Below are positions 58,970-64,000 of a stretch of DNA of 64,000 nt, piece after piece. The DNA is from Nemophila menziesii. Its lineage: Eukaryota > Streptophyta > Magnoliopsida > Boraginales > Hydrophyllaceae. The notes beneath the pieces were generated by a model. That model was not told the origin of the DNA, ran no database searches, and saw only the letters and a list, made by a program, of their open reading frames with translations. How positions within the stretch are numbered: position 1 is the first letter of the stretch; each line of letters begins with the position of its first letter. The stretch spans positions 20,759,507 to 20,823,506 of the forward strand of contig JARWIR010000017.1 in NCBI GenBank assembly GCA_029959085.1, in the 5' to 3' direction. A program made the translations under genes and the position numbers.

Positions 58970-59816
58970 TTTAGGGTGTACATTGTGAGTGGAGCTCTAA
59001 CGTGAAGTACCCCTTAAAAACTCAAGCTATTATAATAAGCTTCACTTTCAATTTTTTTATCCTTCTATCCTTGTTTTAATGTTTCATGTAGATAGCATAT
59101 TTAAAATATTTTCAATTTTTTTAGGGATTGGATTATTTCGTATTGACTCTTTTTATATTTGATTAGTGGATATAATATACTTTTTTGCCAAGTGAATTTT
59201 TTTTAATAAAAAGTATCGTATAAAGTCGTAAAAAGAATCCTTACGGAACATTTCATGATTTTACAAATCACCTAAAACAAATTAGCCACGGTATATATAT
59301 GATACGGAAACAGTAGTCACGGGGTCATGCATATAACAGAAAAAAATCGAAGAAAATTTAATCTATACGTAAGACATATATGGGGCATCCATAATGTCCC
59401 TCATTAATGTGGGGTAATATAATATATTGTAAATTTCTACTAAACGTTTTCCATAGTGTGATCCGTAAAAGAATGTCTTGATAATTCATGATCATTCTAA
59501 ACTTGGATACTTCACTTATAAAACATAAAAATAATTAAATTATAAATTTTTTAAAATTCATATATTTTCATAAAAAATTTAACATTATACGAAAAAACAC
59601 TTTCTAAAATAATAAGTATATACAAAAATCATTCAATTTTGATTTTGACCACATAGTTGAATACACATAACTATAACACCATTAATGTGCAAAACACATA
59701 AACTAGATCTCCTAAAATTAAAGGATTTTATATGCCAAGAACAATGAATCTAATACCAATTTGTGAAATTCATATGGAACGATCTAATCCTAAATACAAA
59801 ATTCAAAAATACATAA

Positions 59817-59834
59817 TTTATAAAAAGTGGGCAA
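59817..59834 (+). promoter_or_regulatory. Upstream pol III context of tRNA-Asn copies (example)
   Basis: TTTATAAAAAGTGGGCAA ends one base before the tRNA. Plant tRNA genes are commonly helped by an AT/TATA-like element and a CAA initiator-like triplet just upstream (known). Both are conserved in most units: the TATA-like block at about -18 to -9 and CAA at -3 to -1. In copy 17 the TATA-like block is deleted. Confidence 0.55.
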
Positions 59835-59851
59835 GCTGGAATAGCTCAGTT

Positions 59852-59884
<33 letters not shown>

Positions 59885-59908
59885 GAGGTTCGACCCCTCC
59901 TTCTAGCG
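59835..59908 (+). tRNA. tRNA-Asn-GTT: tRNA-Asn(GTT), copy 19, intact consensus
   Basis: Consensus 74-nt sequence, anticodon GTT at 59869-59871. A-type flanks on both sides ('aaattcatatggaacgatc' upstream, 'tttggtgtatatattg' downstream). Confidence 0.95.
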
Positions 59909-60324
59909 TTTGGTGTATATATTGTGAGTGGAGTTCTAACGTGAAGTACCCCTTAAAACTCAAGCTATTTATAATAAGCTTCACTTTGTATTTTTTTTAG
60001 CCTTCTACCCATGTTTTGATGTTTCAAGTAGATAGGTTATTTTAAATATTTTTCAATTTTTCTAGGGATTGTATTATTTCCTATTGGCTCTTTTTATATT
60101 TGATTAATGGATATAATATAATTTCTTGCCAGAGGAATTTTTTAATTAAAAGTATCGTATAAAGTCATAAAAAGAATCCTTATGGAACATTTCATGATTC
60201 TACAAATCACCTAAAACAAATTAGCCACAATATATGTTTATGATACAGAAACAGTAGTCACGAGGTCATGCATATAACAGCAAAAAAGATCGAAGAAATT
60301 TCAATCTATACATAAGACATATAT

Positions 60325-60349
60325 GGGGCATCCATAGTTATGGAGCCCC
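60325..60349 (+). other. Conserved hairpin in the array unit (example)
   Basis: Arms GGGGC-A-TCCATA and TATGGA-GCCCC with a GT loop: an 11-bp stem with one bulged A. It recurs in most A-type units (for example 31655, 44697, 47535, 61272), about 420 bp after each tRNA, and is partly deleted in B-type units, where 'catccataatgtccctc' remains. Function unknown. Confidence 0.6.
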
Positions 60350-60780
60350 TACTTAATGTGGGGTAATATAAAATATTGTAAATTTCTACTAAACGTTTTC
60401 CGTAGTGTGGTTCGTAGAATGTCTTGATAATTCGTGATCATCCTAAACTTTGATACTTCACTTTTAAAACTCAAACATAAATGACTTTTAAATTTTTTAA
60501 CATTCATATATTTTCATAAAGGTTTTAACATTATCTGGAAAAACACTTTCCCAATTAATATGTATATAAGAAAATTATTCAATTGTTATTTTGACCACAC
60601 ACTTTAATACACATAAACTATAACACCATTAGCGTGCAAACCACATAAACTAGATGTCCTAAAAATTAAAGGATTTTATAACCACGAACAATGAATCTAA
60701 TACCAATTTTCGGGATTCATACAGAATGATCTAATCCAAAATACAAAATTATAAAATACATAATCTATAAAAGTGGGCAA

Positions 60781-60797
60781 GCTGGAATAGCTCAGTT

Positions 60798-60830
<33 letters not shown>

Positions 60831-60854
60831 GAGGTTCGACCCCTCCTTCTAGCG
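60781..60854 (+). tRNA. tRNA-Asn-GTT: tRNA-Asn(GTT), copy 20, intact consensus
   Basis: Consensus 74-nt sequence, anticodon GTT at 60815-60817. Chimeric unit: B-type upstream flank and A-type downstream flank. Confidence 0.95.
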
Positions 60855-61726
60855 TTTGGTGTATATATTGTGAGTGGAGTTCTAACGTGAAGTACCCCTT
60901 AAAACTCAAGCTATTTATAATAAGCTTCACTTTGTATTTTTTTTAGCCTTCTATCCATGTTTTGATGTTTCAAGTAGATAGGTTATTTTAAATATTTTTC
61001 AATTTTTCTAGGGATTGTATTATTTCCTATTGGCTCTTTTTATATTTGATTAATGGATATAATATAATTTCTTGCCAGAGGAATTTTATAATTAAAAGTA
61101 TCGTATAAAGTCATAAAAAGAATCCTTATGGAACATTTCATGATTCTACAAATCACCTAAAACAAATTAGCCACAATATATGTTTATGATACAGAAACAG
61201 TAGTCACGAGGTCATGCATATAACAGCGAAAAAGATCGAAGAAATTTCAATCTATACGTAAGACATATATGGGGGATCCATAGTTATGGAGCCCCTACTT
61301 AATGTGGGGTAATATAATATATTGTAAATTTCTACTAAACGTTTTCCGTAGTGTGGTTCGTAGAATGTCTTGATAATTCGTGATCATCCTAAACTTTGAT
61401 ACTTCACTTTTAAAACTTAAACATAAATGACTTTTAAATTTTTTAACATTCATATATTTTCATATAGGTTTTAACATTATCTGGAAAAACACTTTCCCAA
61501 TTAATATGTATATAAGAAAATTATTCAATTGTTATTTTGACCACACACTTTAATACACATAAACTATAACACCATTAGCGTGCAAACCACATAAACTAGA
61601 TGTCCTAAAAATTAAAGGATTTTATAACCACGAACAATGAATCTAATACCAATTTCTTGGATTCATACAGAATGATCTAATCCAAAATACAAAATTATAA
61701 AATACATAATTTATAAAAGTGGGCAA

Positions 61727-61743
61727 GCTGGAATAGCTCAGTT

Positions 61744-61776
<33 letters not shown>

Positions 61777-61800
61777 GAGGTTCGACCCCTCCTTCTAGCG
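61727..61800 (+). tRNA. tRNA-Asn-GTT: tRNA-Asn(GTT), copy 21, intact consensus
   Basis: Consensus 74-nt sequence, anticodon GTT at 61761-61763. Chimeric like copy 20, with B-type upstream and A-type downstream flanks. Confidence 0.95.
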
Positions 61801-62672
61801 TTTGGTGTATATATTGTGAGTGGAGTTCTAACGTGAAGTACCCCTTAAAACTCAAGCTATTTATAATAAGCTTCACTTTGTATTTTTTTTAGCCTTCTAT
61901 CCATGTTTTGATGTTTCAAGTAGATAGGTTATTTTAAATATTTTTCAATTTTTCTAGGGATTGTATTATTTCCTATTGGCTCTTTTTATATTTGATTAAT
62001 GAATATAATATAATTTCTTGCCAGATGAATTTTTTAATTAAAAGTATCGTATAAAGTCATAAAAAGAATCCTTATGGAACATTTCATGATTCTACAAATC
62101 ACCTAAAACAAATTAGCCACAATATATGTTTATGATACAGAAACAGTAGTCACGAGGTTATGCATATAACAGCAAAAAAGATCGAAGAAATTTCAATCTA
62201 TACATAAGACATTTATGGGGCATCCATAGTTATGGAGCCCCTACTTAATGTGGGGTAATATAATATATTGTAAATTTCTACTAAACGTTTTCCGTAGTGT
62301 GGTTCGTAGAATGTCTTGATAATTCGTGATCATCCTAAACTTTGATACTTCACTTTTAAAACTCTAACATAAATGACTTTTAAATTTTTTAACATTCATA
62401 TATTTTCATAGAGGTTTTAACATTATCTGGAAAAACACTTTCCCAATTAATATGTATATAAGAAAATTATTCAATTGTTATTTTGACCACACACTTTAAT
62501 ACACATAAACTATAACAGCATTAGCGTGCAAATCACATAAACTAGATGTCCTAAAAATTAAAGGATTTTATAACCACGAACAATGAATCTAATACCAATT
62601 TTCGGGATTCATACAGAATGATCTAATCCAAAATACAAAATTATAAAATACATAATTTATAAAAGTGGGCAA

Positions 62673-62746
62673 GCTGGAATAGCTCAGTTGGTTAGAGCAT
62701 GTGGCTGTTAACCACAAGGTCGGAGGTTCGGCCCCTCCTTCTAGCG
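62673..62746 (+). tRNA. tRNA-Asn(GTT), copy 22
   Basis: 74 nt, anticodon GTT at 62707-62709. Two changes from consensus: GCGTG to GCATG (as in copies 12 and 14) and T-loop TTCGGCC for TTCGACC, which alters an invariant box B position (A58). Probably weakened. Confidence 0.8.
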
Positions 62747-63616
62747 TTTAGGGTATACATTGTGAGTGGAGCTCTAACGTGAAGTACCCCTTAAAAACAT
62801 AGGCTATTATAATAAGCTTCACTTTCAATTTTTTTATCCTTCTATCCTTGTTTTAATGTTTCAAGTAGATAGGTTATTTTAAATACTTTCAATTTTTTTA
62901 GGGATTGGATTATTTCGTATTGACTCTTTTTATATTTGATTAGTGGATATAATATACTTTTTTGCCAAGTTATTTTTTTTAATAAAAAGTATCGTATAAA
63001 GTCGTAAAAAGAATCCTTACGGAACATTTCATGATTTTACAAATCACCTAAAACAAATTAGCCACGGTATATATATATATGATACGGAAACAGTAGTCAC
63101 GGGGTCATGCATATAACAGAAAAAGATCGAAGAAAATTTAATCTATACGTAAGACATATAGGGCATCCATAGTTATGGAGCCCCTACTTAATGTGGGGTA
63201 ATATAATATATTGTAAATTTCTACTAAACGTTTTCCGTAGTGTGGTTCGTAGAATGTCTTGATAATTCGTGATCATCCTAAACTTTGATACTTCACTTTT
63301 AAAACTTAAACATAAATGACTTTTAAATTTTTTTAACATTCATATATTTTCATAGAGGTTTTAACATTATCTGGAAAAACACTTTCCCAATTAATATGTA
63401 TATAAGAAAATTATTCAATTGTTATTTTGACCACACACTTTAATACACATAAACTATAACAGCATTAGCGTGCAAATCACATAAACTAGATGTCCTAAAA
63501 ATTAAAGGATTTTATAACCACGAACAATGAATCTAATACCAATTTTTGGGATTCATACAGAATGATCTAATCCAAAATACAAAATTATAAAATACATAAT
63601 TTATAAAAGTGGGCAA

Positions 63617-63690
63617 GCTGGAGTAGCTCAGTTGGTTAGAGCGTTTGGCTGTTAACCACAAGGTCGGAGGTTCGACCCCTCCTTCTAGCG
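63617..63690 (+). tRNA. tRNA-Asn(GTT), copy 23
   Basis: 74 nt, anticodon GTT at 63651-63653. Changes: GGAATAG to GGAGTAG (acceptor position 7, now a G-T pair) and GCGTGTGG to GCGTTTGG (anticodon stem mismatch). Box A and B intact. The array continues to the window end. Confidence 0.8.
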
Positions 63691-64000
63691 TTTAGGGTGT
63701 ACATTGTCAGTTGAGCTCTAACGTGAAGTACCCCTTAAAAACATAGGCTATTATAATAAGCTTCACTTTCAATTTTTTTATCCTTCTATCCTTGTTTTAA
63801 TGTTTCAAGTAAATAGGTTATTTTAAATATTTTCAATTTTTTTATGGATTGGATTATTTCGTATTGACTCTTTTTATATTTGATTAGTGGATATAATATA
63901 CTTTTTTGCCAAGTGATTTTTTTTTAATAAAAAGTATCGTATAAAGTCGTAAAAAGAATCCTTACGGAACATTTCATGATTTTACAAATCACCTAAAACA

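Larger units (their letters stand above)
25316..64000 (+). repeat. Tandem array of about 945-bp units, each with one tRNA-Asn gene
   Basis: Head-to-tail units with tRNA starts usually 939-953 bp apart. All are on the plus strand. Exceptions are explained by deletions (493 bp between copies 2 and 3, 839 bp between 9 and 10) or by insertions. Landmarks in every unit: the tRNA; 'gtgagtggagttctaacgtgaagtacccctt' downstream; 'agtcacgaggtcatgcatataac'; a hairpin 'ggggcatccatagttatgg'; 'cttttaacattcatatattttc'-type AT-rich sequence; 'accattagcgtgcaaa'; and 'gaacgatctaatcc' just upstream of the next tRNA. Interruptions: 26415-28372, 32903-41298, 48762-49011, 49299-55606 and 56427-57063. No protein gene is supported in the unit; the recurring 60-77-residue minus-strand frames translate the tRNA itself. 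The array continues past the window end. Confidence 0.95.

Noticed and set aside
60697..60930. Recurring 60-77-residue minus-strand open frames (for example 49140-49352, 59790-59984, 61643-61876) with near-identical proteins
   Set aside because: They translate the antisense of the tRNA-Asn gene and its flanks. Their similarity follows from the array, not from protein selection.
25669..63690. Array units as plastid-derived tRNA-Asn (organelle DNA insertion)
   Set aside because: The sequence matches the nuclear cytosolic tRNA-Asn type; the plastid gene as I recall it differs in acceptor stem, D arm and T arm. No other plastid sequence is seen.
25316..64000. Array as a dispersed tRNA-derived SINE family
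   Set aside because: Units are strictly head-to-tail at constant spacing, with no A-rich tails and no target duplications, and the tRNA is intact in many copies.

Overview
The window looks like nuclear DNA of a flowering plant, most likely a dicot. It is AT-rich and intron-bearing, carries a TMK-family LRR receptor kinase gene, and contains plant LINEs, a tRNA-derived SINE, Stowaway, Mutator-like, hAT and CACTA DNA transposons and copia/gypsy LTR elements. The tRNA-Asn genes are of the nuclear cytosolic type, not plastid. I cannot name the species.

Left part (1-25.3 kb): one clearly intact protein gene, a two-exon TMK-type receptor kinase on the minus strand (13700-17642, 931 residues after splicing), set among transposon remains. 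From left to right these are: a 3'-truncated LINE (2-2150); a Stowaway MITE (2313-2567); a Mutator-like non-autonomous element (3712-5215); two small MITEs; two SINE pieces; a 190-bp broken copy of TMK exon 2 (7050-7237); a decayed CACTA (En/Spm) element (about 7255-11850); a LINE ORF1 fragment split by a 456-bp hAT-type MITE (11852-13152); the TMK gene with a Stowaway in its intron; a second copy of the Mutator-like element with another TIR element nested in it, ending 189 bp upstream of the TMK start codon (17831-21079); a minus-strand LINE reverse-transcriptase relic (21.1-23.5 kb); and gypsy-type debris.

Right part (25.3 kb to the window end): a head-to-tail tandem array with a unit of about 945 bp. 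Each unit contains one tRNA-Asn(GTT) gene, all on the plus strand. I count 22 full-length or near full-length copies and one half copy, and the array runs off the right edge. Left-hand copies are decayed, including two whose anticodon now reads CTT. Six right-hand copies (49185, 57949, 58896, 59835, 60781, 61727) share one identical intact 74-nt sequence. Two flank types (A and B) alternate or recombine at the tRNA, and one 1.89-kb dimer is duplicated almost exactly.

The array has been invaded several times: a 5'-incomplete copia-like element (26.4-28.4 kb); an 8.4-kb minus-oriented gag-protease-only gypsy-type LTR element with target duplication TAAAC (32903-41298); a Stowaway MITE with TA duplication (48762-49011); a 6.3-kb head-to-head pair of nearly identical copia-type elements sharing one AAGTA target duplication (49299-55606); and a copia pol fragment fused to the 3' half of a tRNA-Asn gene (56427-57104). 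The phase of the array continues across these insertions, so they postdate the amplification.
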